A DNA stretch of 64,000 nt from Pannonibacter anstelovis (GCF_036881715.1 NZ_JBAKBF010000001.1:62001-126000); one strand, 5' to 3'. Counted from the stretch's first letter, positions 1-9,208 are shown. Numbers and translations: made by a program. The notes: a model not told the origin generated them from the sequence alone.

Positions 1-1574
1 TGACCAGTTCGCTGTGTCTCGGCTCCCTTTCTGGCGGCCTGGGGCTGCTGACGCGTGCTGCTCTGGCTCAGGAGGGCACTGCTGCTCCGGCCGCTCCTGT
101 GGCGGCTCCCGCGCCGGCATTTTCCTTCGACGGGCTCGTCGAGCAAATGCGCCAGAAGGCGCGTGAGGCCTATCAGGAAAGTGCCGCAGAGCTGCCTGAG
201 CGCTTTGCCACCCTCGATTACGACCAGTACCGCGCGATCCGTTTCCGTCCGGACAAGGCTGTCTGGCGTGATGCTGGTGTGAACTATGAAATGCAGGCCT
301 TCCCCCCGGGTGGCCTCTACAGCAAGCCCGTTCAGATCTATGAGGTTGATGGGCCGAACCTGCGTGAGTTGCATTTCACAGGCGCGGATTTCGAATACCG
401 CGAGCCGCTCAATGCAGCTGACTTCGAGGGGCAGGATCTGCCGGGTGTGGCTGGTTTCCGGCTGCATTATCCTTTGAACCGGCCGGAGTACAAGGACGAG
501 CTGATCGCCTTCCTTGGCTCGAGCTATTTCCGGGCGCTTGGCAAAGGCTCCATCTACGGCCTGTCCGCACGCGGGCTGGCCATTGATACGGCAGCCGGCC
601 GGCCGGAGGAGTTTCCGAGCTTCACGCGTTTCTTCATCGAGCGGCCGCAGCCTGGGCAAAACAGCCTCAAGATCTGGGCCGAGCTGGAGAGTGAGCGGGT
701 GACCGGTGCCTATGCCTTCGTGGTAACGCCGGGCATCAACACCGAAGTCGAGGTAGATGCGCGTATTTTCCTGCGCGGTGACGTGGACCGTCTGGGCATT
801 GCGCCGCTGACGTCCATGTATCTCTTTGGCGAGAATGACCGGACGGGGTTCGATGATTTCCGCCCTGAGGTTCATGACAGCGACGGGTTGCTCATCCTGC
901 ATGCGTCCGGTGAGCGCCAGTGGCGCCCGCTGGTCAATCCGCGCAATCTGGCACTGTCGTTCTTCTCTGCCGAGAAGCTTCAGGGATTTGGGCTGATCCA
1001 GCGGGACCGTAATTTCGAAAATTATCAGGACACGGAAGCCAAGTATGAGCGCCGTCCGTCCTTGTGGATCGAACCGCTGGATGATTGGGGCAATGGGCAC
1101 GTGATGCTGGCTGAAATTCCTTCCCAGAAGGAAATTCACGACAACATCGCCGCATTCTGGGTCCCGGCGGAGCCTGCGAAGGCCGGCGCCGAACTGCGGT
1201 TCCGCTACCGCATGTATTGGGGCCGCGAACCGGAGCCGGGCACAGACCTCGCGCAGATTACGGATACCCGCACCGGCCACGGCGGCAGCGCGGCTTCTGA
1301 CTACGACAACGCGCTGCGCAAGTTCGTGGTCGAGTTCAAGGATGGTCCGCTGCTGTCTATCGGCGGCGACGCGGCCCTTGAACCCAAACTTTGGGCGCAG
1401 AATGCAGAGGTACGCAATCCGCTGCTTCAGCAACTGCAACCTGGACACTGGCGTTTCATCTTTGACCTTTACCGGGAAGATGCGAACCAGCCGTCCGAAA
1501 TGAGCTTGTCCCTGTTCTTGAATGGCAAGGCAGTGACAGAGACCTGGATGTACCAATGGAACAAAACGGTTTGA
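1..1574 (+). CDS. opgG: Glucan biosynthesis protein OpgG (MdoG), 5' end missing
   Basis: This is the periplasmic protein needed to build or branch osmoregulated periplasmic glucans. The frame is already open at the left edge (first whole codon at position 3), so the true start lies outside the window. The visible N-terminus ends a hydrophobic export signal at a likely cleavage site, ALA-QEG, and mature sequence begins with FSFDGLVEQMRQKA. Family hallmarks follow: YDQYRAIRFRPDKAVW, a long beta-rich domain (GVAGFRLHYPLN, FLGSSYFRALG, YGLSARGLAIDT) and the C-terminal Ig-like part containing FRYRMYWG. About 523 residues are visible, the normal size for OpgG. It is followed by a small unknown gene and opgH, the usual opgGH order with one insertion. 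Assignment to OpgG rather than OpgD rests on the opgH neighbour. Confidence 0.93.
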   Translation, partial: TSSLCLGSLSGGLGLLTRAALAQEGTAAPAAPVAAPAPAFSFDGLVEQMRQKAREAYQESAAELPERFATLDYDQYRAIRFRPDKAVWRDAGVNYEMQAFPPGGLYSKPVQIYEVDGPNLRELHFTGADFEYREPLNAADFEGQDLPGVAGFRLHYPLNRPEYKDELIAFLGSSYFRALGKGSIYGLSARGLAIDTAAGRPEEFPSFTRFFIERPQPGQNSLKIWAELESERVTGAYAFVVTPGINTEVEVDARIFLRGDVDRLGIAPLTSMYLFGENDRTGFDDFRPEVHDSDGLLILHASGERQWRPLVNPRNLALSFFSAEKLQGFGLIQRDRNFENYQDTEAKYERRPSLWIEPLDDWGNGHVMLAEIPSQKEIHDNIAAFWVPAEPAKAGAELRFRYRMYWGREPEPGTDLAQITDTRTGHGGSAASDYDNALRKFVVEFKDGPLLSIGGDAALEPKLWAQNAEVRNPLLQQLQPGHWRFIFDLYREDANQPSEMSLSLFLNGKAVTETWMYQWNKTV

Positions 1575-1606
1575 ATGGGGTTGTCATGGGAGACCAGGAG
1601 GCTTCT

Positions 1607-1966
1607 ATGTCGATTGAAACGGACTTTACCGCGGATGCGGAAGTGTCAGCGGTTGCAGCTGGTTTGGAGTTTGTCCGCACCCATACTGGCCGGGCGGACG
1701 TTGAGGATGCCTTGCTTGTGCAGGCAGTGACCGAGACGCTTGCGCTGCTTGGGCTGGACAGGACGGCGGAAGATCTGCTTGCGCAGGCAGACCGGGATGC
1801 AGCCACGCTGCGTCTGGTGGCGTCCTGCATGGCTCTGCCGCAGCCGCAGGTCGCTCTGGCCATGCCCGAGCACAACCTGCAGGGATCTTTCTTTCCGGCC
1901 CGCCTGCGTTCGGCAGCCGGTTTCCGCGGCCGTTTCGGTGCTCAGCCGCCGGTGGGTGAGGGCTGA
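1607..1966 (+). CDS. Small unknown protein between opgG and opgH
   Basis: I do not recognise this 119-residue protein. It starts at the ATG at 1607, five bases after a perfect AGGAGG site at 1596-1601; an upstream in-frame ATG at 1556 overlaps the end of opgG and is less likely. The sequence is acidic and alanine-rich for the first 90 residues, with probable helices (TADAEVSAVAAGLEFVRTH, DALLVQAVTETLALLGLD). It then ends in an arginine/glycine/proline-rich tail (FPARLRSAAGFRGRFG). No signal peptide or membrane segment is seen. It sits 32 bases after opgG and five bases before opgH, so it is almost certainly co-translated with them. A role in regulating or localising the glucan synthase is only an inference from that position. 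Confidence 0.7.
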   Translation: MSIETDFTADAEVSAVAAGLEFVRTHTGRADVEDALLVQAVTETLALLGLDRTAEDLLAQADRDAATLRLVASCMALPQPQVALAMPEHNLQGSFFPARLRSAAGFRGRFGAQPPVGEG

Positions 1967-1971
1967 CATCC

Positions 1972-3765
1972 ATGATCGGGTCGGGGGAAAGCCGCCTGGC
2001 GGTGGCAATCCGGCGTGTTGGAGCTTTCGTGCTGGCGGCGACCCTGACGGTCGCCGCCGCTTCCATGTTTGGCACGGTGGTTCAGTCGGACGGATTTGAC
2101 TGGGTTGATGTTCTGCGTATCACGCTGATCGTCATCACCGCATTCTGGCTTGCATGGGGCGCCTGTACTGCGCTGCTGGGGGTGCTTTTCACCCCGCCGC
2201 AGGTGCCTGTGGTGCAGGGCAGGCCCGTTGGCCGAACGGCTATTCTGGTGCCGGTCTACAACGAAGACACAGGCCCGGTCTTTGCCCGCATTGCAGCCAT
2301 GTACCGGTCCATCGAGGCAGCCGGCTACATCGACCTCTTCGATGTGCATGTGCTCTCGGATTCCACCAAGGCGCCGAGTGTCGCTGCTGAAAACGAGGCC
2401 TACCGTTCCGCTCTCATAAGTCTCAAGGCGGGTGGTCATCTCTATTACCGCAACCGCAGTCCGAATGTGGGGCGCAAGGCCGGCAACATTGCCGATTTCA
2501 TCCGCACGTCGGGCGGCGCCTATTCCTACATGCTTGTGCTGGATGCCGACAGCCTGATGCGCGGGGAAACCATCATCGAGATGGTCCGCCGGATGGAGGC
2601 CGAACCGAAACTGGGCCTTCTGCAGGCCCTGCCGCAGGTGATCGGCCTCAGCACCCTGTTTGGCCGCATGCTGCAGTTCTCCGCCGCCTTCTATTCGCCG
2701 GTCTTCACCCGGGGTGTTGCGGCTCTGCAAGGGACTGAAGGGCCGTTCTGGGGGCACAATGCGCTGATCCGGGTGCGTGCCTTTGCCGAAAGCTGCGGCA
2801 TGGGAGCGCTCACCGGAAAGCCGCCGTTCGGCGGGCACATTCTCAGCCATGACACGGTGGAAGCGGCCATGCTGGCCCGTGACGGCTGGACCGTGCGTGT
2901 CGATCCGGATCTGGAGGGGTCCTATGAAGAAGCGCCCGCCAATATCGTTGCCTATGCGAAACGCGACAGGCGCTGGTGCCAGGGCAACCTGCAGCATGCA
3001 CGGCTGCTGATTGCGCCGCGATTCCGCCTGTGGAGCCGGATCTCGATCCTGCAGGGCATCTTCGCCTATCTGTCCTCGCCGATCTGGCTGCTGTTCATCA
3101 TCGCCAGCCTTGCCGCGCCGCTGTTTGCGCCGCCGCCGGTCTATTTCGATGCGTCCTCACCGTTCCCGGTGTTCCCGCATCCGGAGACGACGACGGCACT
3201 GGCCCTGCTGTTCGGTGTGGTCGCGCTCTTGATCCTGCCCAAGGCCATCTTGCTGGTCCGGGCGCTGGTGCGCCGTGACTCCCGGAATTTCGGCGGTGCC
3301 TTCTGCGTGGCGCTGACGGCGTTTCTGGAACTTGTGTTCACCTCGATGCTGGCTCCGGTTCACATGATGTTCCAGAGCCGGTCGGTGCTGCAGATCCTGC
3401 TGGGGGCTGACTCCGGCTGGCCCGCAGCCGATCGTGCCGATGGCTCCATGTCCTTCTGGGATAGCGTCAAGGCCACCTGGTGGATGAGCATCGGCGGCGG
3501 CGCAGCCATGGTCTTTGCCTATAACTACACACCGGACCTGCAACTCTGGCTGATGCCGATTGCCCTGCCGCTGGTGCTGGCACCGCTTCTGGTCTTCCTC
3601 ACGTCATCTGTGCTGATTGGCCAGGCCTTCCGCCGGCTCCGCCTGTTCGTCACGCCCTTTGAAATGAGTCCGGAGCCAGTCATCGCCGATCTGGAACACA
3701 CGCTGGAAGCTGGCGCCAATGCGCCCGCAACGCCGCTTGCGGCCAAGGCGGCGCAGGCGGTCTGA
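1972..3765 (+). CDS. opgH: Glucan glucosyltransferase OpgH (MdoH)
   Basis: This inner-membrane GT2-family enzyme polymerises the beta-glucan backbone of periplasmic glucans from UDP-glucose. Two membrane segments lie at about residues 15-70. The GT2 domain follows: AILVPVYNED at about 85, the acidic motif VLDADS, the acceptor aspartate in GGHILSHDTVEA, and the processive-synthase motif KRDRRWCQGN at about 325. A group of five or six C-terminal membrane helices follows. At 597 residues it is much shorter than the about 850-residue enterobacterial OpgH, as is common in Alphaproteobacteria. The start lies five bases after the stop of the preceding small gene, inside the opgG operon. The family call is firm. 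Confidence 0.93.
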   Translation: MIGSGESRLAVAIRRVGAFVLAATLTVAAASMFGTVVQSDGFDWVDVLRITLIVITAFWLAWGACTALLGVLFTPPQVPVVQGRPVGRTAILVPVYNEDTGPVFARIAAMYRSIEAAGYIDLFDVHVLSDSTKAPSVAAENEAYRSALISLKAGGHLYYRNRSPNVGRKAGNIADFIRTSGGAYSYMLVLDADSLMRGETIIEMVRRMEAEPKLGLLQALPQVIGLSTLFGRMLQFSAAFYSPVFTRGVAALQGTEGPFWGHNALIRVRAFAESCGMGALTGKPPFGGHILSHDTVEAAMLARDGWTVRVDPDLEGSYEEAPANIVAYAKRDRRWCQGNLQHARLLIAPRFRLWSRISILQGIFAYLSSPIWLLFIIASLAAPLFAPPPVYFDASSPFPVFPHPETTTALALLFGVVALLILPKAILLVRALVRRDSRNFGGAFCVALTAFLELVFTSMLAPVHMMFQSRSVLQILLGADSGWPAADRADGSMSFWDSVKATWWMSIGGGAAMVFAYNYTPDLQLWLMPIALPLVLAPLLVFLTSSVLIGQAFRRLRLFVTPFEMSPEPVIADLEHTLEAGANAPATPLAAKAAQAV

Positions 3766-3813
3766 GTCAGGCAGTCTGAACCAGGCAGCAAGCATTTGAT
3801 ATTCGAGGCGCGG

Positions 3814-3861
3814 GGGGCAACTCCCGTGCTTCTTGCTTTCCAGGATACGGGAGATTGCCCC
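3814..3861. terminator. Inverted repeat after opgH
   Basis: The arms 3814-3827 and 3847-3861 pair over 14 bases with one bulged A at 3854 and a 19-base loop. It lies about 50 bases after opgH and before the next gene. There is no T-run after it on the plus strand, so it may be a transcript-stabilising hairpin rather than an intrinsic terminator. Confidence 0.4.
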
Positions 3862-3932
3862 GCCTGTGCGAAAACGCCGCGGCGGCCCAGCAAAGGCTCG
3901 CCAGAGGACCGATCGCGGGCTAGAGTGCGCGC

Positions 3933-4235
3933 ATGATTGACGTTTCAGCCATGTGGGCGGATCTTTTCGAATTCGCCGGTCTTCTCAACCCGATCGCGCT
4001 CGCGATCGGGGCCGTCATGGGGTATTTCGCGACCCATCGCCGGCAGATCATCATTGCGGCCTTTGCGGCTGCTGCCTTTTCGCTGATGGCTGACGCTCTG
4101 CTGCGTTCAATCGGCCTGCCGCAGTTTGCTGCGCAGGCAGGTCCGCTCGCCGCCTTCCCCTTCCGGTTCGCTGGCGGCGGTATTCTGGCTCTGGTGGTGC
4201 ACCTGATCGTCCGGCGCAAGGCACAGAAAGCCTGA
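3933..4235 (+). CDS. Small membrane protein of unknown function
   Basis: This 100-residue protein has two or three predicted membrane helices: LLNPIALAIGAVMGYFA at about 18-34, IIIAAFAAAAFSLMADALL at about 40-58, and FAGGGILALVVHLIV at about 79-93. It ends in a basic tail (RRKAQKA). The spacing of positive charges (HRRQ after helix 1, RRKAQK at the end) suggests both are cytoplasmic. I recognise no family. It stands alone on the plus strand between opgH and a convergent DUF6455 gene. The first codon is the ATG at 3933, with no strong Shine-Dalgarno sequence (a GCTAGAG at 3919). It could be a real orphan membrane protein; the amphipathic composition argues against a random frame. Confidence 0.55.
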   Translation: MIDVSAMWADLFEFAGLLNPIALAIGAVMGYFATHRRQIIIAAFAAAAFSLMADALLRSIGLPQFAAQAGPLAAFPFRFAGGGILALVVHLIVRRKAQKA

Positions 4236-4262
4236 GGTCAGCACTCTGTCCTGTGGCGCGGA

Positions 4263-4517
4263 TCAGCCGTAGCGGGTCCATTCCTTGAACAGATTGGCAT
4301 TTGGGCAGATTGCCGGAGCATGGGCGGCACCTTCCGGATGCGCATCCAGCCACTCGCGGCATTCCTTGGTGTGGCCGCAGCTGAGGCAGCGGGTAGCTGC
4401 AACGCGCAGATCATTTGCGCCGCTGAAGCCCGTGTTTGGCTTGTTGACGGCACCGATGGCGCTCATCATGCGGCCCATCAGTTCGGCGCGTTCGTTCAGT
4501 CTGTCCATCCAGCTCAT
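4263..4517 (-). CDS. DUF6455 family protein
   Basis: This 84-residue soluble protein carries three cysteines in the pattern CLSCGHTKECREWL near residues 44-57 and a fourth in APAICPNANLFKEW near the end. That is the layout of the DUF6455 family common in Alphaproteobacteria. The N-terminus (MSWMDRLNERAELMGRMM) is an amphipathic helix. The four cysteines suggest metal or redox binding, which is an inference; the family has no known function that I can cite. It converges with the small membrane-protein gene and is preceded by AGGAGG (4521-4526 on the complementary strand), which supports the start at 4517. Confidence 0.75.
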   Translation of the reverse strand: MSWMDRLNERAELMGRMMSAIGAVNKPNTGFSGANDLRVAATRCLSCGHTKECREWLDAHPEGAAHAPAICPNANLFKEWTRYG

Positions 4518-4651
4518 GAAACTTCCTCCTGCCGGGCAGCCCCGGATTTGGCTTATATTTCTCCGGCAAACACCTTTGCGCCTTGACCCCGATCAAGCCA
4601 GGCCGAACAATATGAGTGTCAGTGAGCGCGAGTTTGGGAAGGGCGCAAGCA

Positions 4652-7207
4652 GTGACGCAGGTTTCTAGCGGCCAGGTGACGGCTCCTCAGACAGCGGCTC
4701 CAGCGCTCGAAACGCTCCCCGCCGGTGCACAGTTGCGCGGACAGGTGGTGAGCGGTGCGCCTGAGGGCATGATGCGGCTCGCGGTGGGCTCTGCCCGGCT
4801 CGACGTGAAGGCGGATCTGCCGCTGCCCGCCGGAACGCCCGTGCTCATTGAGGTAGAACAGCCTGCGCCCGCTATGCAGCTGAAGGTGAGCGCCGATGAA
4901 GCCGCGCTTCAGGGCCGCGGGCCTGCACAGGCAAGCGCCGGTCAGGCGGCAGGGCAGGTAACAGGTCAGGCAACGTCAGAGGCAATCCTTCAGGCCCAGC
5001 AGTTCAAATCTGCTGCAGCGCTGGCGCAGGCTGCGGGCGCCGCCAAACCCGCGCAAACTGGTCCGCAGGCCGGAGGAGCTCAGGCCCGGCCGGTGCTGGC
5101 GAATGTCGATCTCTCCACCTTTGTCCTGCTGAAGGCAGATACGAACGCCGCGGCGGCTGCTGCGGCGCAACGTTCTAATGGCTCTCCCTCCGGCTCCCCT
5201 GGCTCCGGTTCTCAAGCCTCTGGTTCTCAGGTCTCCGGCGTTGCGGCGTCCGGCATTGCAGCAGCTTCAGGAGCGCCTGTGGGAGGGCAGGCTACCGCTG
5301 CTGTGCCGGCAGGAGCACAGGGTGCTGTTCAAGCCGCTCCGCAAACGGCCGGGCAGCCTGGCACAGCTGCTGTTCCGGACGCAGCAGGGCGCATTCCGCC
5401 GCCAGCTCCGGCGCCTTCCGGCACTGCGCCACCGTTGGGGCCCGCACCGGGCGGTCCCGTCCCGGGCCAGATCGCCGCAGGAGGAGTTGCCGCTCCTGCG
5501 GCAATGGTTCCCCCCGCACAGGTTCCGGCAGCAGCAACAGATCCCGTTCTCTCTGGTTCTGCCGGACAGACCCAGAATGTGGGCCAGCTGGCCGGGCAGG
5601 GTGCCAGTCAAGGGGCAAGTCAGGCCGAAGCTCAATCGCTCGGACAGCCGCAGTCCGGCCAGCAGCTCTCTAGCCCCCAGCTCTCTGGCTCACAGCTCTC
5701 CGGCCAGCCGCAAGCTCCGTCCTTGCCAGTCACGCCCGCATCTGCTGCTGGTGGGAGCGCAAGCACTGGTGCGGGCGCGGAGGCAGAGGCTTCGGCAAAA
5801 CCCGCAATCCAAACCGCCGCCGGGCAGCCTGCCGCAGGTGCTGCCGTGTCTGCAACGGCGGGAACCTCCGCTCAGGCAGCAACGGCTCCGGCATCTGTCC
5901 TTGCAGCGGCACCTCAGTTGGCCCCGGGTCTTGGCCAGTCCGCTCCGGCAAATGCCGGTATCTTGGCGTCGAATGCAGTCCCCAACGCCCTGCCGGGGCA
6001 AGGTTCAGGCGCAACCTCTTTCTCTGCCGGCTCCAACACACCGATATCCGTCCCCATGCCTTCTGCAGCCAGTTCAGCTGGCACAGGCTCACGGCCTTCC
6101 CTGTCCGGAGCGCAGACCGAGGCGGAGTTTCAGGCGCTGGCGCGCGGGGCCGGGCCTTTGACGGCTGCAGGTGAAGCGGCACGGGCGCTGGACCCGCAGG
6201 CGCTGAAGGCGGCGCTTGCCGAACCGGCTCAGGCGCGCAGCGTCCTTTCTGCGCTTATGGCCAGCGCCGGTAAACTGGACACGGCTGCGCTGCCGCCTGC
6301 CGGACAGAGGCTCGTCGAGGCTTTGAAGGGGCTGCAGGCGGATGCGGACAGCCTGTCCGATCCGGCAAGGTTGAAAGCAGCGGTCGAGGCGGTTCTCGGG
6401 CTCGCGGCCTCGGCAGGCGGGCCAATGGCGTCCAGCCTTTCCCGCAAGACCGGAGGGGTGCAAAAGACTGACGGGCTGACGCAGCTTCTCGTGCGCCTTG
6501 CGGGTCTTGCCGATGATGTTCTGGCCGCCCAGCCGTTGCCGCCCTCCGGCCGCAAGGCGGGCGCACAGGCCCGCAGCGGGGCTATGCCCTCCCATCTTGA
6601 CCCGGAAACGGCCACCACGCTGGCGCAAAAGACCGGGGCCGAAGTTGGCGAGCGCGTGCGGCTTCAATCTGTCTCTCGTATGGCCGCGGAATATCTGATC
6701 CGGGATATGGCACAGAACGCCGGTAACGGGGCAGGGCAGGAAGCACAGGCAGGGCATGGCCGTTCTGCTGCCAGTGCCTCAGCTGGAACCGCAGCATCTG
6801 GCACGCCGTCCGGAACCCCGGCGGCGTCGCGGCCCGTGGATGTATCTCTGGATCTGCCCGTGTTGATCGACGGCCAGTCGCGGGTTCTCAGCCTCAGGAT
6901 CTCTCGCGATCCGCAAAAGCCGGACACGCAGCCAGATCCCAAGGGGCCGGAATGGCGTGTGCGTTTCAGCCTCGATTTGCCCGAAGGCGGGCCGGTGGAG
7001 GCTGCGGCGGGGCTGCGTGGCATCAGCAGCTATGTCACGCTGCGCGCTGTCGAGGAGGAGACACTTGCCGGTTTCCTCAGCCGCCGGGACACGCTGGCGG
7101 CGCTCTTTGCCGATGAGGGGCTGGAGCTGGAGGATCTGCGAATCCTCAAGGCAAAGCCTGAAGCCGCTGTGGCGGTGCCGCAAGCGCCGCTGGACCGCAG
7201 TTCATGA
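4652..7207 (+). CDS. FliK-like flagellar hook-length control protein
   Basis: A very long (about 851 residues), low-complexity protein rich in Ala, Gly, Gln, Pro and Ser, with many short GQ/SG/QLSG repeats between about residues 90 and 480. The globular C-terminus (about 710-830) fits the Flg_hook/FliK C-terminal domain: LPVLIDGQSRVLSLRIS, then WRVRFSLDLPEGGPVEA and LAALFADEGLELEDLRI. FliK proteins act as molecular rulers that switch flagellar export specificity by contacting FlhB. The next gene, overlapping by four bases, is an FlhB C-terminus-like protein, which strongly supports the call. I chose the GTG at 4652 because GGGAAGGG lies at 4636-4643; a GTG at 4616 has no such site. No other flagellar gene is in the window. 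Confidence 0.75.
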   Translation: MTQVSSGQVTAPQTAAPALETLPAGAQLRGQVVSGAPEGMMRLAVGSARLDVKADLPLPAGTPVLIEVEQPAPAMQLKVSADEAALQGRGPAQASAGQAAGQVTGQATSEAILQAQQFKSAAALAQAAGAAKPAQTGPQAGGAQARPVLANVDLSTFVLLKADTNAAAAAAAQRSNGSPSGSPGSGSQASGSQVSGVAASGIAAASGAPVGGQATAAVPAGAQGAVQAAPQTAGQPGTAAVPDAAGRIPPPAPAPSGTAPPLGPAPGGPVPGQIAAGGVAAPAAMVPPAQVPAAATDPVLSGSAGQTQNVGQLAGQGASQGASQAEAQSLGQPQSGQQLSSPQLSGSQLSGQPQAPSLPVTPASAAGGSASTGAGAEAEASAKPAIQTAAGQPAAGAAVSATAGTSAQAATAPASVLAAAPQLAPGLGQSAPANAGILASNAVPNALPGQGSGATSFSAGSNTPISVPMPSAASSAGTGSRPSLSGAQTEAEFQALARGAGPLTAAGEAARALDPQALKAALAEPAQARSVLSALMASAGKLDTAALPPAGQRLVEALKGLQADADSLSDPARLKAAVEAVLGLAASAGGPMASSLSRKTGGVQKTDGLTQLLVRLAGLADDVLAAQPLPPSGRKAGAQARSGAMPSHLDPETATTLAQKTGAEVGERVRLQSVSRMAAEYLIRDMAQNAGNGAGQEAQAGHGRSAASASAGTAASGTPSGTPAASRPVDVSLDLPVLIDGQSRVLSLRISRDPQKPDTQPDPKGPEWRVRFSLDLPEGGPVEAAAGLRGISSYVTLRAVEEETLAGFLSRRDTLAALFADEGLELEDLRILKAKPEAAVAVPQAPLDRSS

Positions 7208-7506
7208 AGAAGCCGGAAACGCCGGATACGGCTCCTGCGGCGGCTCCCCGCAAGCTCGCCATCGCCCTGCAGTATGACAACCGCAGCGCCCCGCGCGTTT
7301 CGGCCAAGGGCATGGGGCCGGTGGCCGAGAGGATTGTCGAGATCGCCCGGGAAGCGGGGGTGCCTGTCGAGGCCAATTCGCCGCTCGCCGAGGCTCTTTC
7401 GCACCTTGAACTGGATGAGGAGATCCCCGAAGCGCTTTATCAGGCGGTGGCCGTGCTGATCAGTTTCATCCTGCGCAAGGGCAAGGCACCCAATCCGCCG
7501 GAATGA
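7204..7506 (+). CDS. FlhB cytoplasmic-domain-like protein (FlhX/YlqH type)
   Basis: A 100-residue stand-alone version of the C-terminal export-switch domain of FlhB/YscU. The core motif is KLAIALQYDNRSAPRVSAKG, followed by ERIVEIAREAGVPVEANSPL and LDEEIPEALYQAVAVLISF, which match the FlhB C-terminal fold. The autocleavage motif NPTH of full-length FlhB is absent, which is normal because these stand-alone forms correspond to the part after cleavage. Its start overlaps the FliK-like stop as ATGA, so the two are translationally coupled. In other bacteria such paralogues can partly replace the FlhB C-terminus; that role here is inferred from family knowledge. Confidence 0.85.
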   Translation: MKKPETPDTAPAAAPRKLAIALQYDNRSAPRVSAKGMGPVAERIVEIAREAGVPVEANSPLAEALSHLELDEEIPEALYQAVAVLISFILRKGKAPNPPE

Positions 7507-7688
7507 GCGCGGGCGGATTTCATCTGCAATTTCCAGCGGGCGGGCGGGCAGTCCCTCTTGCAGGCAGGGCAAATCCCGTCTAGGCAACAAAGGCGCATGG
7601 CTGCGCACTGAAGCGGTCCCGTGTGGGCCGCAACAGCAGGCGCGGCGGGTGCATAACCGGCCGGAATTTGAACAGGATTAGAGATCAG

Positions 7689-9170
7689 ATGACGATTGTC
7701 GAGGCACGCAAGCCCGATCCGAAAAAATTCATCAAGGGAGCCACCGGTGACTGGGAAGTCGTGATCGGCATGGAAGTCCATGCGCAAGTGACCTCTCAGG
7801 CCAAGCTCTTCTCGGGCGCCTCGACGGAATTCGGCAATGATCCCAATGCGAACGTCAGCCTCGTTGACGCGGCCATGCCCGGCATGCTGCCTGTGATCAA
7901 CGAGGAATGCGTGGCGCAGGCGATCCGCACGGGCCTCGGCCTGAAGGCGCAGATCAACCTGAAGTCCGTGTTCGACCGCAAGAACTACTTCTATCCGGAT
8001 CTGCCGCAGGGCTATCAGATTTCCCAGTTCAAGCAGCCGATCGTCGGTGAGGGCGTCATCATCCTCGACATGCCGGACGAGCGTGTGGAAGTGGGCGTTG
8101 AGCGTCTGCATCTGGAGCAGGATGCGGGCAAGTCGCTGCATGACCAGCATCCGACCATGTCCTTCGTGGACCTGAACCGCTCCGGCGTGGCGCTGATGGA
8201 AATCGTTTCCAAGCCGGACCTGCGCTCGGCGGACGAGGCCAAGGCCTATCTCACCAAGCTGCGCATCATCCTGCGCTATCTGGGCACCTGCGACGGCAAC
8301 ATGGATCAGGGCTCCATGCGCGCCGACGTGAACGTCTCCGTGCGCCGTCCGGGCGAAGGCTTCGGCACGCGCTGCGAGATCAAGAACGTCAACTCCATCC
8401 GCTTTGTCGGTCAGGCCATCGAGTATGAAGCCCGCCGCCAGATCGCCATTCTGGAGGACGGCGGCTCCATCGATCAGGAAACCCGTCTTTATGATGCGGT
8501 GAAGGGCGAGACCCGCTCCATGCGCTCCAAGGAAGAGGCGCATGACTACCGCTATTTCCCGGACCCTGACTTGCTGCCTCTGGAGTTCACACAGGCCTAT
8601 GTCGATGAGCTGGCGCAGCACCTGCCGGAACTGCCGGACGATAAGAAGGCCCGTTTTGTCGCGGATTATGGCCTGACGCCCTATGACGCGGATGTGCTTG
8701 TGGCCGAGAAGGTGTCGGCAGACTTCTTCGAATCCGTTGCCAAGGGCCGCGATGCCAAGATGGCGGCGAACTGGGTGATCAACGAGCTGTTTGGCCGCCT
8801 CAACAAGGAAGGCCTCACCATCGAGACCAGCCCGGTGAATGCAGGCCAGCTCGGCGGCATCATCGACCTGATCAAGGAAGGCACGATCTCGGGCAAGATC
8901 GCCAAGGATCTGTTCGAGATCATCTGGACCGAGGGCGGCGAGCCGGCGGCTGTTGTGGAAGCGCGCGGCATGAAGCAGGTGACCGACCTTGGCGCCATCG
9001 AGGCCGTTGTCGATCAGATCATTGCCGCCAACCCGGACAAGGTGGCCCAGGCCAAGGAAAAGCCGACGCTGCTCGGCTGGTTCGTCGGCCAGGTGATGAA
9101 GGAATCCAAGGGCAAGGCCAATCCGCAGGCGGTGAACGATCTGCTCAAGGCCAAGATTGGCATCGAGTAA
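7689..9170 (+). CDS. gatB: Asp-tRNA(Asn)/Glu-tRNA(Gln) amidotransferase subunit B
   Basis: GatB is the kinase-like subunit of the GatCAB amidotransferase. It activates misacylated Glu-tRNA(Gln) or Asp-tRNA(Asn) so that GatA-derived ammonia can amidate it. The start of the catalytic cradle is WEVVIGMEVHAQVTSQAKLF at about residue 20. Further family blocks are FDRKNYFYPDLPQGYQISQ, LEQDAGKS, VDLNRSGVALMEIVSKPD and MRADVNVSVR. The C-terminal helical and YqeY-like tail domains contain AANWVINELFG and LLGWFVGQVMKESKGKANP. The length of 493 residues is typical. The start at 7689 (MTIVEARKPDP) is preceded by GGATTAGAGA; an in-frame upstream ATG at 7623 would add an unconserved extension. gatC and gatA are not adjacent. 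Confidence 0.97.
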   Translation: MTIVEARKPDPKKFIKGATGDWEVVIGMEVHAQVTSQAKLFSGASTEFGNDPNANVSLVDAAMPGMLPVINEECVAQAIRTGLGLKAQINLKSVFDRKNYFYPDLPQGYQISQFKQPIVGEGVIILDMPDERVEVGVERLHLEQDAGKSLHDQHPTMSFVDLNRSGVALMEIVSKPDLRSADEAKAYLTKLRIILRYLGTCDGNMDQGSMRADVNVSVRRPGEGFGTRCEIKNVNSIRFVGQAIEYEARRQIAILEDGGSIDQETRLYDAVKGETRSMRSKEEAHDYRYFPDPDLLPLEFTQAYVDELAQHLPELPDDKKARFVADYGLTPYDADVLVAEKVSADFFESVAKGRDAKMAANWVINELFGRLNKEGLTIETSPVNAGQLGGIIDLIKEGTISGKIAKDLFEIIWTEGGEPAAVVEARGMKQVTDLGAIEAVVDQIIAANPDKVAQAKEKPTLLGWFVGQVMKESKGKANPQAVNDLLKAKIGIE

Positions 9171-9208
9171 ACCGCGCGCCATGTGATGACGCCTGTTTAT
9201 CAGTATTG

